Origin: Dyadobacter soli
Lineage (GTDB): Bacteria; Bacteroidota; Bacteroidia; Cytophagales; Spirosomataceae
Assembly (NCBI RefSeq): GCF_900101885.1
Contig: NZ_FNAN01000017.1
Span: forward strand, 1-64,000
DNA length: 64,000 nt
Direction: 5' to 3'
Positions 50,154-58,719 of this stretch are shown here, one piece after another (within the stretch, counting starts at the first letter, position 1; each line of letters begins with the position of its first letter). The notes under the pieces were generated by a model. That model saw only the letters and a list, made by a program, of their open reading frames with translations, was not told the DNA's origin and did not search any database. A program made the position numbers and the translations under genes.

Positions 50154-52793
50154 ATGAAACCTCTACGAACGCGCTCACACAATCGATTACCCATCAATGC
50201 ATTACTATTTTTCTCATTGTTACTAGCAGGGCAAATGGCTTTCGCCCAGCAATCGGTACTGGACAAAAAAGTGAGCTTGCATTTCAAACAAACCAGCCTC
50301 TCGGCTATTCTCGAAAGCATTGAAAAACAAACCGGCGCCAGCTTCTCCTACTCCGCCGACCAGCTCGATACCCGCAAAAAATACAGCATCGAAGCAGAAA
50401 GCAAAGCCCTGAGTACCGTGCTGGAAGAATTGCTGGGTAATGCGGCCCGCGGAATGAAAGTCCGGGGTGAGCAGATTATGATCCAGCCATTGACCAAAAC
50501 CGGCAGAGGTTCCGTGAAAGGCAAGGTACAAACGCCCGACGGCAAGCCTGTGGAGTTTGCCAATGTGCTTGTGAAAGGGACCGGAAAAGGTGCCCAAACC
50601 GACGAGAACGGCCATTTTATCATTAACGACATTCCCGAAGGCGAGCACAGCCTGCTCGTGCAGCACCTCGGCTTCACCTCGGCCGATCAGCCATTTACCG
50701 TGCAAACCGGCGAACAAACCGCATTACCACCCGTAACTGTGCAGGAAGGCGATAAAAACCTGAACGAAGTGGTCGTTTCGGCCGGGCGCGTACGTGAAAG
50801 TCTCAATTCGGTACCCGCGTCGATCGCCGTTTTGAAAGCCAAGGAAATCCAGGAGCAGGCGACGATCAACAATTCCATCGCGGCGATTCTTGGAAATACT
50901 ATTCCGGGTTTGGGAATGCCGAACAATAAGGCGACCAACACCGGCCAGACGCTCCGCGGCCGCAGCCTGCTCGTGCTCGTGGACGGCATCCCGCAATCGA
51001 CACCGCTCATGAATGGTAACCGTGACATCCGCTCCATCGACCCCGCCGTGCTGGAACGCATCGAGGTCGTGAAAGGCGCTACGGCCATTTACGGCAACGG
51101 CGCGGGCGGCGGGCTGATCAACTACATTACCCGTAAACCTACCGAGAACAAGGCCATTGGCGGCATTACGCAGCTGGGTACGCACGGAAATGTGTTCCAC
51201 ATGGCCGACACGCCGGGTTACCGCATTTCGCAAATGCTGCAAGGGAAGATCAACAAGTTTTCCTACGTCGTGAGCGGCCTGCTCGACCGCACGGGCGTAT
51301 ACAAGGACGGCGAAGGCGAAGTGATCTCGACCTCCAACGGGCTGGGCGAAACGCGGCTTTACAATGCCTATACCAAACTTTTTTATGATTTCAATGCCAA
51401 TAACGAGCTCGAATTTGCATTCAACCTGTTCAGCAGCAGGCAGTATACCAAATATGTGAATAAGCCGGGCGTCTACGGCGAGACGCCGACCATCGCCGTG
51501 CCGGGTGTGAGCCCGGGAGAAGCGGAAGGGACGCCGTTTAACTATAATCTCTCGCTTCGTTACCAGCGCCGCGAACTTTGGGGCAAAACCAGCATGGATG
51601 TAACAGCGTATGTGAATGGTTTTGAGTCGATGAATGCCTACACTGCCTCCACCACCGGCTGGTACGGACCGGGGCAAACGCAGATCACTTCGCGCAAGAA
51701 AGGTTTGCGGGCCAATTTTTACACCCCATTTAATGTCAATCCCAGCTTCGGAGGCGGCGTAACCTACGGTATCGACATCCTCGGCGACGTGACCAACCAG
51801 GTACTCACGGACGGCCGCGTGTATGTCCCCGACATGAATATGACCAGCATAGCGCCTTACGCACAGGTCAAACTCGAAATTTTGAAAGACCTGACCCTGA
51901 AAACCGGCGCACGTTTCGAGAATATCGGCATCGATGTGAAGGATTACAGCACACTGGCCAAGGGCCCTAATGGCGAAGGCGCCGTAGCCGTGAAAGGCGG
52001 CAAGCTCGATTACAAGGCATTGAATATGAATGCGGGATTGCGCTACTCGAAATACAGCCTTTTCAATCCGTTCTTCAACTTTTCGCAGGCATTCGGTATC
52101 AGCGAACTGGGCCGCATTTTGCGCTCCGCGACGACTAATACCATCGCTAACCTGAACACGAAACCCATTATCGTGAACAATTACGAGGCCGGTTTCAGCA
52201 GCCAGTACAAGTTTGTACAGTTTACGGCCGCCTATTTTGTGAGTACTTCCAAACTCGGCGCCGATATGGTGACGGTGAATGGCGTGATGACGCCGCTCCG
52301 CTTACCGGAAGAAATTAAAGGCTACGAGTTCACACTCGATTTTCAACCGATGGATAACCTGTCGTTCGGGGGAAGCTATTCTTATGTAGAAGGCAAAGCC
52401 GACCAGAACGACAACGGCAACTTCGACGACGCCGAAGACCGCTACCTCACCGGTGCCCGCATTACCCCGCCCAAAGCGACGGCATTTGTCAAATACCAGC
52501 CTACCGACAAATTGAACCTAAACCTGTTCTGGGTGTATTCCGGCAACCGGAAGCGTTTCGACAAGCAGGCCAATGGCAAATACGGCAATGGCGAAGGTCC
52601 TGTCGACGCCTATGATCTGTTTAACTTGAATGCTTCCTACGAGTTCAGCAAGCACATCCGCGCGGCGGTAGGGATCGAGAATTTGTTTAACAAAACCTAT
52701 TTCAACACCGTGAACCTGTTCAGCGGGCAGGACCTGGAATACACCCGCGGCAACGGCGCGCGGTTCAGTCTGAATTTGTATTACAATTTTTAA
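50154..52793 (+). CDS. TonB-dependent receptor with STN signalling domain (FecA/siderophore type)
   Basis: An 879-residue outer-membrane receptor. Signal peptide (ending MAFAQ, ~33); STN domain at ~36-115 (VSLHFKQTSLSAILESIEKQ); a carboxypeptidase-regulatory-like domain at ~120-205 (GKVQTPDGKPVEFANVLVKG); plug (ESLNSVPASIAVLKAKEI, then DPAVLERIEVVKGATAIYG); barrel to the terminal ARFSLNLYYNF. The plug and barrel resemble ferric-siderophore receptors more than SusC. The STN domain transmits ligand occupancy to the FecR anti-sigma encoded just upstream. A strong terminator closes the unit. Confidence 0.95.
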   Translation: MKPLRTRSHNRLPINALLFFSLLLAGQMAFAQQSVLDKKVSLHFKQTSLSAILESIEKQTGASFSYSADQLDTRKKYSIEAESKALSTVLEELLGNAARGMKVRGEQIMIQPLTKTGRGSVKGKVQTPDGKPVEFANVLVKGTGKGAQTDENGHFIINDIPEGEHSLLVQHLGFTSADQPFTVQTGEQTALPPVTVQEGDKNLNEVVVSAGRVRESLNSVPASIAVLKAKEIQEQATINNSIAAILGNTIPGLGMPNNKATNTGQTLRGRSLLVLVDGIPQSTPLMNGNRDIRSIDPAVLERIEVVKGATAIYGNGAGGGLINYITRKPTENKAIGGITQLGTHGNVFHMADTPGYRISQMLQGKINKFSYVVSGLLDRTGVYKDGEGEVISTSNGLGETRLYNAYTKLFYDFNANNELEFAFNLFSSRQYTKYVNKPGVYGETPTIAVPGVSPGEAEGTPFNYNLSLRYQRRELWGKTSMDVTAYVNGFESMNAYTASTTGWYGPGQTQITSRKKGLRANFYTPFNVNPSFGGGVTYGIDILGDVTNQVLTDGRVYVPDMNMTSIAPYAQVKLEILKDLTLKTGARFENIGIDVKDYSTLAKGPNGEGAVAVKGGKLDYKALNMNAGLRYSKYSLFNPFFNFSQAFGISELGRILRSATTNTIANLNTKPIIVNNYEAGFSSQYKFVQFTAAYFVSTSKLGADMVTVNGVMTPLRLPEEIKGYEFTLDFQPMDNLSFGGSYSYVEGKADQNDNGNFDDAEDRYLTGARITPPKATAFVKYQPTDKLNLNLFWVYSGNRKRFDKQANGKYGNGEGPVDAYDLFNLNASYEFSKHIRAAVGIENLFNKTYFNTVNLFSGQDLEYTRGNGARFSLNLYYNF

Positions 52794-52816
52794 AATTACG
52801 GGAATGTATTGGGGAA

Positions 52817-52847
52817 ACGGCCTGCGGAAATGCGCAGGCCGTTTTTA
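52817..52847 (+). terminator. Rho-independent terminator of the TonB receptor gene
   Basis: A perfect 10-base stem ACGGCCTGCG/CGCAGGCCGT with a 6-base loop, followed by TTTTATTT, 24 bases after the stop at 52793. Confidence 0.93.
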
Positions 52848-52936
52848 TTTGCCGGGAAGGTTACGGTTGTTACCGTTTTACGCTACTAATGGGTATGATT
52901 TTTTCATCATATTCCGCCCATTCATCAACAACCGCA

Positions 52937-53218
52937 ATGTCCCTGTCCGACCTGCTTCTCCGCTATTGCAGCCAGAACAACATCCGCTACGCCGGCAAGC
53001 GCATCACAGTAGCCCTCCACCTCGACCAGCACAACGAATACACCGACGGCGACACGCTCTGGCGCTCGCTACGCACCAGCGGCGTAAAAATCAGCCCTGC
53101 AACGGTATATGAATCATTGAACTGGCTGGTAAATGCAGGGTTCGCAGAAAGGAAAGTTTTGGATGGGAGGAGGAATGTGTTTAGGGTGAAGAGTTTGAAG
53201 AAAATGCGTTTAGAGTGA
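52937..53218 (+). CDS. Short Fur-family-like winged-helix protein (93 aa)
   Basis: The protein matches the N-terminal DNA-binding half of Fur-family regulators: a helix (MSLSDLLLRYCSQNNIRYAGKR), then TDGDTLWRSLRTSGVKISPATVYESLNWLVNAGFAERKV, where the ATVYxxLxxLVxAG recognition helix is characteristic. It stops after the wing (NVFRV), without the dimerisation/metal domain that takes Fur proteins to ~130-150 residues. It is next to the FecIRA-like receptor, which would suit iron control, but no metal-sensing motif is visible. It could be a natural single-domain regulator or a truncated gene. The ATG at 52937 fits the fold; an in-frame ATG at 52889 adds 16 residues of no family resemblance. Confidence 0.75.
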   Translation: MSLSDLLLRYCSQNNIRYAGKRITVALHLDQHNEYTDGDTLWRSLRTSGVKISPATVYESLNWLVNAGFAERKVLDGRRNVFRVKSLKKMRLE

Positions 53219-53254
53219 GTGAGCGGTCCGCCGCTGCGGTTTCCTTTTCTATTT

Positions 53255-54709
53255 CTAATCTTCCGCTTTCTCTTTCGGATCTGCCATACGGACGATCCGT
53301 GGCTGGAATTTCGCCAACACATCCACCAGCGTAGTTTGCGCGGCCATTACTGAATGAATGTCTTTGTAAACCATAGGCGCCTCGTCCAAACCGGAACCGA
53401 TTACGGTCACCCGGTTGGCTTGCAAATTCCTGTCGACGTCTTCCCGGCGGATCGTCTTGAAAGCGGCGCTTCTGCTCATAACCCTGCCTGCGCCATGCGA
53501 TGCCGACTGGATGGATGACGCGTCGCCTTTTCCCCTGACCACAAAACCGGGCGTGCTCATCGAGCCCGGAATGATTCCCAACACGCCTTCACCCGCCGGC
53601 GTTGCACCTTTTCGGTGAACCATCACCTCGGTACCATCCGCAAGCTTTTCTTTCCAGGCGAAATTATGGTGGTTCTCGATACGCATTGCCGGAGCCGCAT
53701 TGAGCGCCAATGCGATCTTGTTATGGATTTCGTGGTGATTTGCCGAAGCATAATCCCCTGCGAGATTCATCGCGAGCCAGTACTCCTGCCCTTCTTCCGT
53801 ATGCAGGTCGAGCCATGCCAAATGTTTCGCCTCGTTCGGCAATCGGGTTTTCTCCATGGCAATTTTGGAATAAACATCCGCGATATTGCCTCCGAAACCC
53901 CTGGAACCCGAGTGCGACAACAGTGCCAGGTAGGTTCCGCCCGGGATTCCTTCCAGCGCATTGTCCGCTACCGAAAGCTCGCCCCATTCTACAAAATGAT
54001 TACCCGTACCGGATGTTCCCAACTGGTTGTATGCCTTCGTTTTCAAGGCGCGGATCGCCTTGGTGGCGTTCCACTCGGCGCGGTCGAACAGCGTGGTATC
54101 CAAATGCCTTGCGGAGGTCGATCCGATACCGAAATGCGTATGCTCTCCCAGCAGTTTTTCAAGTTTCCCCTTTTCTGTATCGACTACCGAGGCAGGCATG
54201 TCAAAGATGCTCAGGCACATCCGGCAGGCGATGTCCACGCCGACTGCATATGGAATGATCGTATCGGCCGTAGTGGCCAGCACCCCGCCGATCGGCAGCC
54301 CATATCCCTGGTGTGCGTCGGGCATAAGGGCGCCGCCAACGGCGATGGGTAGCTGAATCGCCGTTTTCATCTGTGCCAATGCGCCCGCCTCAATATGTTC
54401 CAATCCGAATACCGGGAAATCCGCTACCTCCTCTTTCAGTTTATGGACGCTGCGCACCTGCTTTACAAACCGCCCGTCCTTGCGCAGTTCGATTACCCGG
54501 TCGGCTATGTTCTTAAATTTCCCATTGCGCTTTAATGCATAGGGCATAGGGTCGGCGATGAGGGCTTCCAGGTTGGTAAGGATACTTGCCTTGTTCATTA
54601 CCTCGTGTTTCAAAAGCCCGTTAGCCACGCGGCTGAATGCCACCAGCAATTCCAGATCTTCGATTCCCAGGGCTCCTATTTCACCGTTACTGATCTTTTC
54701 TTTTTCCAT
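53255..54709 (-). CDS. rtcB: RNA-splicing ligase RtcB
   Basis: A 484-residue RtcB ligase, which joins 2',3'-cyclic phosphate and 5'-OH RNA ends with GTP and Mn2+. Readable catalytic features are MPDAHQGYGLPIGG, VGVDIACRM (metal Asp/Cys), GTSGTGNHFVEWG, LSHSGSRGFG, MRIENHHNFAWKE, PGSMSTPGFVVRG and SASHGAGRVMSR, which carries the guanylated His. It is divergent from a WYL-domain regulator across ~100 bases containing a perfect palindrome, so it is probably under that regulator's control. No archease or rtcA gene is adjacent. RtcB acts in RNA repair, including tRNA cleaved under stress or attack. Confidence 0.95.
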   Translation of the reverse strand: MEKEKISNGEIGALGIEDLELLVAFSRVANGLLKHEVMNKASILTNLEALIADPMPYALKRNGKFKNIADRVIELRKDGRFVKQVRSVHKLKEEVADFPVFGLEHIEAGALAQMKTAIQLPIAVGGALMPDAHQGYGLPIGGVLATTADTIIPYAVGVDIACRMCLSIFDMPASVVDTEKGKLEKLLGEHTHFGIGSTSARHLDTTLFDRAEWNATKAIRALKTKAYNQLGTSGTGNHFVEWGELSVADNALEGIPGGTYLALLSHSGSRGFGGNIADVYSKIAMEKTRLPNEAKHLAWLDLHTEEGQEYWLAMNLAGDYASANHHEIHNKIALALNAAPAMRIENHHNFAWKEKLADGTEVMVHRKGATPAGEGVLGIIPGSMSTPGFVVRGKGDASSIQSASHGAGRVMSRSAAFKTIRREDVDRNLQANRVTVIGSGLDEAPMVYKDIHSVMAAQTTLVDVLAKFQPRIVRMADPKEKAED

Positions 54710-54749
54710 GACTGCTTTGTTCCGTTTGATGGTTACAAAGCAACCGGGC

Positions 54750-54776
54750 TACTGCGCAGTCTTTTTGCGCAGTAGA
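54750..54776. promoter_or_regulatory. Perfect palindrome between rtcB and the WYL regulator gene
   Basis: Arms CTACTGCGCA and TGCGCAGTAG (10 perfect pairs) around a 7-base T-rich spacer, 41 bases from the rtcB start and 35 from the WYL gene start. An HTH-WYL dimer is expected to bind such an inverted repeat and could control both divergent genes. The T-rich loop and the lack of a following U-tract in either direction argue against a terminator. Confidence 0.65.
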
Positions 54777-54810
54777 TTTTATTTTAATATTTTTTCAAAA
54801 AAATCTGAAT

Positions 54811-55842
54811 ATGCCTGTAAACCGCAATGCGCTGATCCGCTACCGGACGATTGACCAATGCTTACAGAACCGCTTCCGTAAATGGACGCTGGACGACCTT
54901 ATCGAAGCTTGTTCGGAAGCATTATATGAATTTGAGGGTATCCGCAAGGGCGTCAGCAGGCGATCGGTGCAGGCGGATATTGAAATGATGCGCAGCGACA
55001 AGCTTGGCTACGAGGCGCCTATTATCGTGGTCGATAGAAAATATTATACCTACGGGGACAAGACGTACAGCATCACCAATATCCCGCTCACGCCGCAGGA
55101 TATGCGGATTCTGGGTGAAGTATCGTCATTGTTGCAGCAATTCAAGGGATTCAGCCACTTTGCCGACCTGAACGAAATGGTCAGCCGCCTGGAAGACAAA
55201 ATCCACGCTCGGCGCACGCACAGTATGCCTGTGGTAGATTTTGAAAAGAATGATCATTTGAAAGGTCTCGAACATATCGAGGTGATCCGGCGTGCGATTA
55301 TTTCAAAAACGGCATTATGCATTACTTACCAGTCTTTTAAAGCGCGGCAGGCCAGTACTTTTTGTTTCAGCCCCTTTTTGCTTAAAGAATACCGCAACCG
55401 GTGGTTTGTGCTAGGCCAATCGCATCAGCACCATTCCCCATTGCTAACGCTGGCGCTCGACCGCATTCAGACATTGCAGGAAGAACCCTCGGAGCCCTAT
55501 CAGGAAAATACGTCCCTCGACCTCACGACACATTATAATGATGTAATTGGTGTTACCAAAACGGCCGGGCAGCGAAACACCGAGGTCGTATTTCGCATTC
55601 ACCACGCCCACGCACCCTACGTGATCACGAAACCGCTTCATGCTTCGCAGAAACTAATCGGCAGTGACGCGGAAGGAAAGATTTTCAGCATCCGGGTAGT
55701 GCTCAACTTCGAGCTTGAACGTGAGCTGCTGGGCTTTGGTGATAAAATCAAAATACTCGGCCCCCGGATTCTCAAAAAACAGATCCAGGCACAACTGGCA
55801 AATGCATTGGAGCATTACAAAGTATCAGAGCAGCCGGTTTGA
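54811..55842 (+). CDS. WYL-domain transcriptional regulator
   Basis: A 343-residue cytoplasmic regulator. The N-terminal winged helix (residues ~5-65: RYRTIDQCLQNRFRKWTLDDLIEAC, GVSRRSVQADIEMM) is followed by a linker and a WYL domain (~165-245: ALCITYQSFKARQ, FLLKEYRNRWFVLGQSHQ, LALDRIQTLQ) and a C-terminal WCX-like extension (NTEVVFRIHHAHAPYVITKPLH, FELERELLGFGDKIKILGP). WYL regulators sense nucleic-acid-related ligands and often control repair or defence genes. The divergent partner is rtcB, and a palindrome lies between them. Autoregulation plus rtcB control is the simplest reading. Confidence 0.92.
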   Translation: MPVNRNALIRYRTIDQCLQNRFRKWTLDDLIEACSEALYEFEGIRKGVSRRSVQADIEMMRSDKLGYEAPIIVVDRKYYTYGDKTYSITNIPLTPQDMRILGEVSSLLQQFKGFSHFADLNEMVSRLEDKIHARRTHSMPVVDFEKNDHLKGLEHIEVIRRAIISKTALCITYQSFKARQASTFCFSPFLLKEYRNRWFVLGQSHQHHSPLLTLALDRIQTLQEEPSEPYQENTSLDLTTHYNDVIGVTKTAGQRNTEVVFRIHHAHAPYVITKPLHASQKLIGSDAEGKIFSIRVVLNFELERELLGFGDKIKILGPRILKKQIQAQLANALEHYKVSEQPV

Positions 55843-55876
55843 CGGAGCCATCCCGGCCGTTCTCACATCAACCGAC

Positions 55877-57547
55877 CTACCACCCCTCCAAAACCGCCTC
55901 CACCTTCTTCCTCACCACATCGCTGTCGCTTTTCAGAAATGATTCCAGGTAGGTTTTGCAGCGCGCGGTTTTGAGCCGCGCGATCGCGTCGAGGTACACC
56001 ATGGTGTTCATATCTGAATTTTTCCGCTCTTTTTCGCAGGCGGTGATGATCGCTTCGAGGGAGGCCGTGTCGCCCAGAGTTGCCAGCCCGCGTGCGCCCG
56101 CGCGCATCAGGAGGATGTTGTGCTCGGGGTCCATTTCTAATGCGTCGCGGAAAATCGGGAGATGTTTCGGTTGAGGGTAGGTTGCCAGGTAGTTCAATGC
56201 GCTCACGCGGGTCAGGTACTCGTACTCCTCCGTGGAGCGGTAAACAGCCTCGGCGGTTTCCTGGTAGTTGTCCAGTCCGCAACCGGAAGCGAGATCGAAA
56301 GTTTCGGCGCCGATGAGTGCGCGGTTACCGATAATCGCCGGCAGCTCCGCTTTCAGGAATGGCGAACAGGTTCCCGTTAATGTCCTGCCGGCTGCCCATC
56401 GCACGTGCGAGTTCCCGTGAGCAAGGTATCCCACCAGCAGTTTTTGCGACAGGCTGTCCTCCCGCCCTTTCAATGCCGGCAGCAGATTGCTCAGTACATC
56501 CGAGTTTCGGATGCTCACCGCCGCCTTCTGCAAATGGGGCAGCATGGCGTTGCGGAGAATGACCGAGTCGCGAAAGAAGTTGAAATAGTAGGCTTGTTCT
56601 TGCGGCAATAACGGCAGGCGATCCAGCCAATCGATCACTGTTTCTTCGTAACGCGAACTTTTCAATGCATTCAAAACGTCAGCGTCCGTACTTCCTTTTT
56701 TGGCAAGCTGCGATACAAATGCGCGGTCCGAAGGCGTGGGGCTATCGGCCAGTGCGTCTAATGCGACTTTCCGGGTGGCGGCGCTGTCGAGGACCGGCTT
56801 CAATATCGGCAGCAGGTTACCGATTTGCAGCGCCTGCGCGGGGACGATTGCGTAACCCTTTACATTCACAGGCCAGGACGTTATCGCTTTTCGGAGTATT
56901 TTCTCAGATTTGGGGCTCGTGCCCGTATATTCCAGCGTCTGCACCGCGTATATGCGCTCGCCCAGATCCTTGCTGTCGGCAAAGCGGTAGGCCGTTTGCC
57001 GCAGCGAATCTTTGGGCAGTGATAGCAGCAAAGGGAACAGGTAGTTCCCAGCTTTGGCATTGTTCCGCACTACCCATTGAAAAAGATCGGAGGTATGGTC
57101 GTAGCCCAGGTGCATGAGCCCCATTCCCAGCCAGAGCTCCGCTTCCGGTAATGCTCCGGCCCGCAAGTCTCTCGACAGCCTGTTCCGTTTTGCAAAATCA
57201 CCCGACGCGGCAACCATCAGATAACCCAGCATGCGCTTATCCGGCCGTTTCGCATCGAGGAGTGTGTTGATATTAGCCTTGTAAGCTTCCGTTTTTTGCA
57301 TATACATCAACGGAAACTTTGTCATTTCCTGTCCTTTTAAAGCGGCGCTGAATTGCATCACCTGGTTAAAGGGCATCAGGAAACGGCCATATTTTTCAAA
57401 CAGCCCCGACACCGCCACCGAATCAAACCCTGACTCGGCCGCTTTCGCGAATGCGCGTTCGAAGTTCTCGGCCTGCTGCGCGCGGGCAGGGAAAAAAGCA
57501 AATGCAAAGACGATCAGGCAGCCAAGCGAAGCAATTCTTTTTTTCAT
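55877..57547 (-). CDS. Secreted HEAT-repeat protein
   Basis: A 556-residue protein. Signal peptide (residues 1-~24, ending PARAQ), then mostly paired helices of HEAT/armadillo type (for example SKDLGERIYAVQTLEYTG, GREDSLSQKLLVGYLAHGNSHVRWAAGRTL, EYEYLTRVSALNYLATYPQP, RAGARGLATLGDTASLEAIITAC). Such scaffolds bind proteins or assist lyases; no catalytic residues are apparent. The first in-frame ATG (57574) would precede the signal peptide by nine residues, so 57547 was preferred. It is convergent with the WYL gene, ending 34 bases away. Confidence 0.85.
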   Translation of the reverse strand: MKKRIASLGCLIVFAFAFFPARAQQAENFERAFAKAAESGFDSVAVSGLFEKYGRFLMPFNQVMQFSAALKGQEMTKFPLMYMQKTEAYKANINTLLDAKRPDKRMLGYLMVAASGDFAKRNRLSRDLRAGALPEAELWLGMGLMHLGYDHTSDLFQWVVRNNAKAGNYLFPLLLSLPKDSLRQTAYRFADSKDLGERIYAVQTLEYTGTSPKSEKILRKAITSWPVNVKGYAIVPAQALQIGNLLPILKPVLDSAATRKVALDALADSPTPSDRAFVSQLAKKGSTDADVLNALKSSRYEETVIDWLDRLPLLPQEQAYYFNFFRDSVILRNAMLPHLQKAAVSIRNSDVLSNLLPALKGREDSLSQKLLVGYLAHGNSHVRWAAGRTLTGTCSPFLKAELPAIIGNRALIGAETFDLASGCGLDNYQETAEAVYRSTEEYEYLTRVSALNYLATYPQPKHLPIFRDALEMDPEHNILLMRAGARGLATLGDTASLEAIITACEKERKNSDMNTMVYLDAIARLKTARCKTYLESFLKSDSDVVRKKVEAVLEGW

Positions 57548-57640
57548 GACTTTTATAAAAAGGTTACCCGGCAAAGCTCAGGATCAGCAGGGAGTATTCC
57601 TTTGATAAAAGTCAAAAAATGGCGTGGTTCGGAGGGGCAC

Positions 57641-57686
57641 AAAAAAACAAAGGCTGCCCGCGCCAATGGAACGCCGGACAGCCTTT
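57641..57686 (-). terminator. Rho-independent terminator of the SMP-30-like gene
   Basis: On the minus strand a hairpin with arms AAAGGCTGTCC and GGGCAGCCTTT (57649-57686, with one G-U/mismatch and an inner GGCG/CGC pairing) is followed by GTTTTTTTG. It lies 23 bases after the stop at 57709. Confidence 0.85.
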
Positions 57687-57708
57687 TGATAATGGTCGAT
57701 ATGCGACT

Positions 57709-58557
57709 TTACTTGATCGTGAACGCTTTAACCGTGTTGTGGAAAAACGTAGGAACGAACAACACCTTCGTTTTGGGATTGTACCCGACGTCGGCCGAGT
57801 TTATTTTCTGTGGCGACGTATCCGATTTCAGTTCGGTGGTTCCGTCAGCTTTGACGTGCCAGATTTTTCCGGCCCATTCGGTTACGATGTAGCTCTTGTT
57901 GCCCAATGCCACGATTCCGTCGATACCACCCGAAACTTTTGCAATGGTGGTAAGCTTCTTCGTTGCAGGGTCCATGCTGAACAAAGTACCGTCGCCATTT
58001 CCGATCAGCAATTGATTGTTTTCAAACAATAACCCGTTGGTACCTTTCAAAGGATCACCTTCGGAAACCAGACTTACCTTGCCGTCGGTAACAGACCATA
58101 CCTTTCCGTGGCCGGAATCGGTGATATACACAACGCGCTTTTTGGTATCCACGGTGATGTCATTCAAAAACTTCGCCCCTTCGACAGGATAGCGGTTAAG
58201 GATCTTACCGGTTGCCAGGTCTATCTCAGCCACTTGCGTCATTTCGGTAACATACAATTTGTTGCCCAGTACACCCATTCCTTTCGTCGAATTGAGGCCT
58301 TCGGCGAATTTCAACTTGATCACCTTGCCGTCCGGTCCCACTTTCGCAATAAAGCTGTTTTTGTTTTCCAGACTCGGACCGCCATTGATACAGGCGACAT
58401 ACAGGACATTCTGGCCCGGCTCATACAGCACGCTTTCAGGTGTCCGTAAGGTCGTATCAGACTCCCAGGCAGGTGTTAACTCGATGTTTTGTGCTTTACT
58501 GGTGGACAAACTGCATGCAAGTGCGCCTGTCAGCAGGAAAAGTAAGGATTTTGACAT
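57709..58557 (-). CDS. SMP-30/gluconolactonase-like beta-propeller protein, exported
   Basis: A 282-residue protein. Signal peptide (residues 1-~22, ending TSKAQ), then a six-bladed propeller typical of SMP-30/gluconolactonase/LRE-like proteins: RTPESVLYEPGQNVLYVACI, AKFLNDITVDTKKRVVYITDSGHGKVW, LKGTNGLLFENNQLLIGNGDG, GGIDGIVALGNKSYIVTEWAGKIWHV. The ND and TDSGHG segments correspond to metal-binding loops of the family. The substrate is unknown; lactone hydrolysis is possible but unproven. It is monocistronic with its own terminator. Confidence 0.87.
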   Translation of the reverse strand: MSKSLLFLLTGALACSLSTSKAQNIELTPAWESDTTLRTPESVLYEPGQNVLYVACINGGPSLENKNSFIAKVGPDGKVIKLKFAEGLNSTKGMGVLGNKLYVTEMTQVAEIDLATGKILNRYPVEGAKFLNDITVDTKKRVVYITDSGHGKVWSVTDGKVSLVSEGDPLKGTNGLLFENNQLLIGNGDGTLFSMDPATKKLTTIAKVSGGIDGIVALGNKSYIVTEWAGKIWHVKADGTTELKSDTSPQKINSADVGYNPKTKVLFVPTFFHNTVKAFTIK

Positions 58558-58719
58558 AGTTTAAATTGTTGAGATTTTGAGCAGTTAGCTGCGTGTCAAT
58601 TTAGCAAACTTCTCTTGCAAATGCATCAGAACGGCCATCCGGTGTGAATAAAACGGGCATTTTCTGCTTCGCAGGCCGTCAATCGTTGACTGTCCTGTTA
58701 GTTGAAACCGTATGTGTTA

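Noticed and set aside
54750-54776. Palindrome between rtcB and the WYL gene as a terminator
   Set aside because: Both neighbouring genes read away from it, and no U-tract follows in either direction, so an operator is the better reading.
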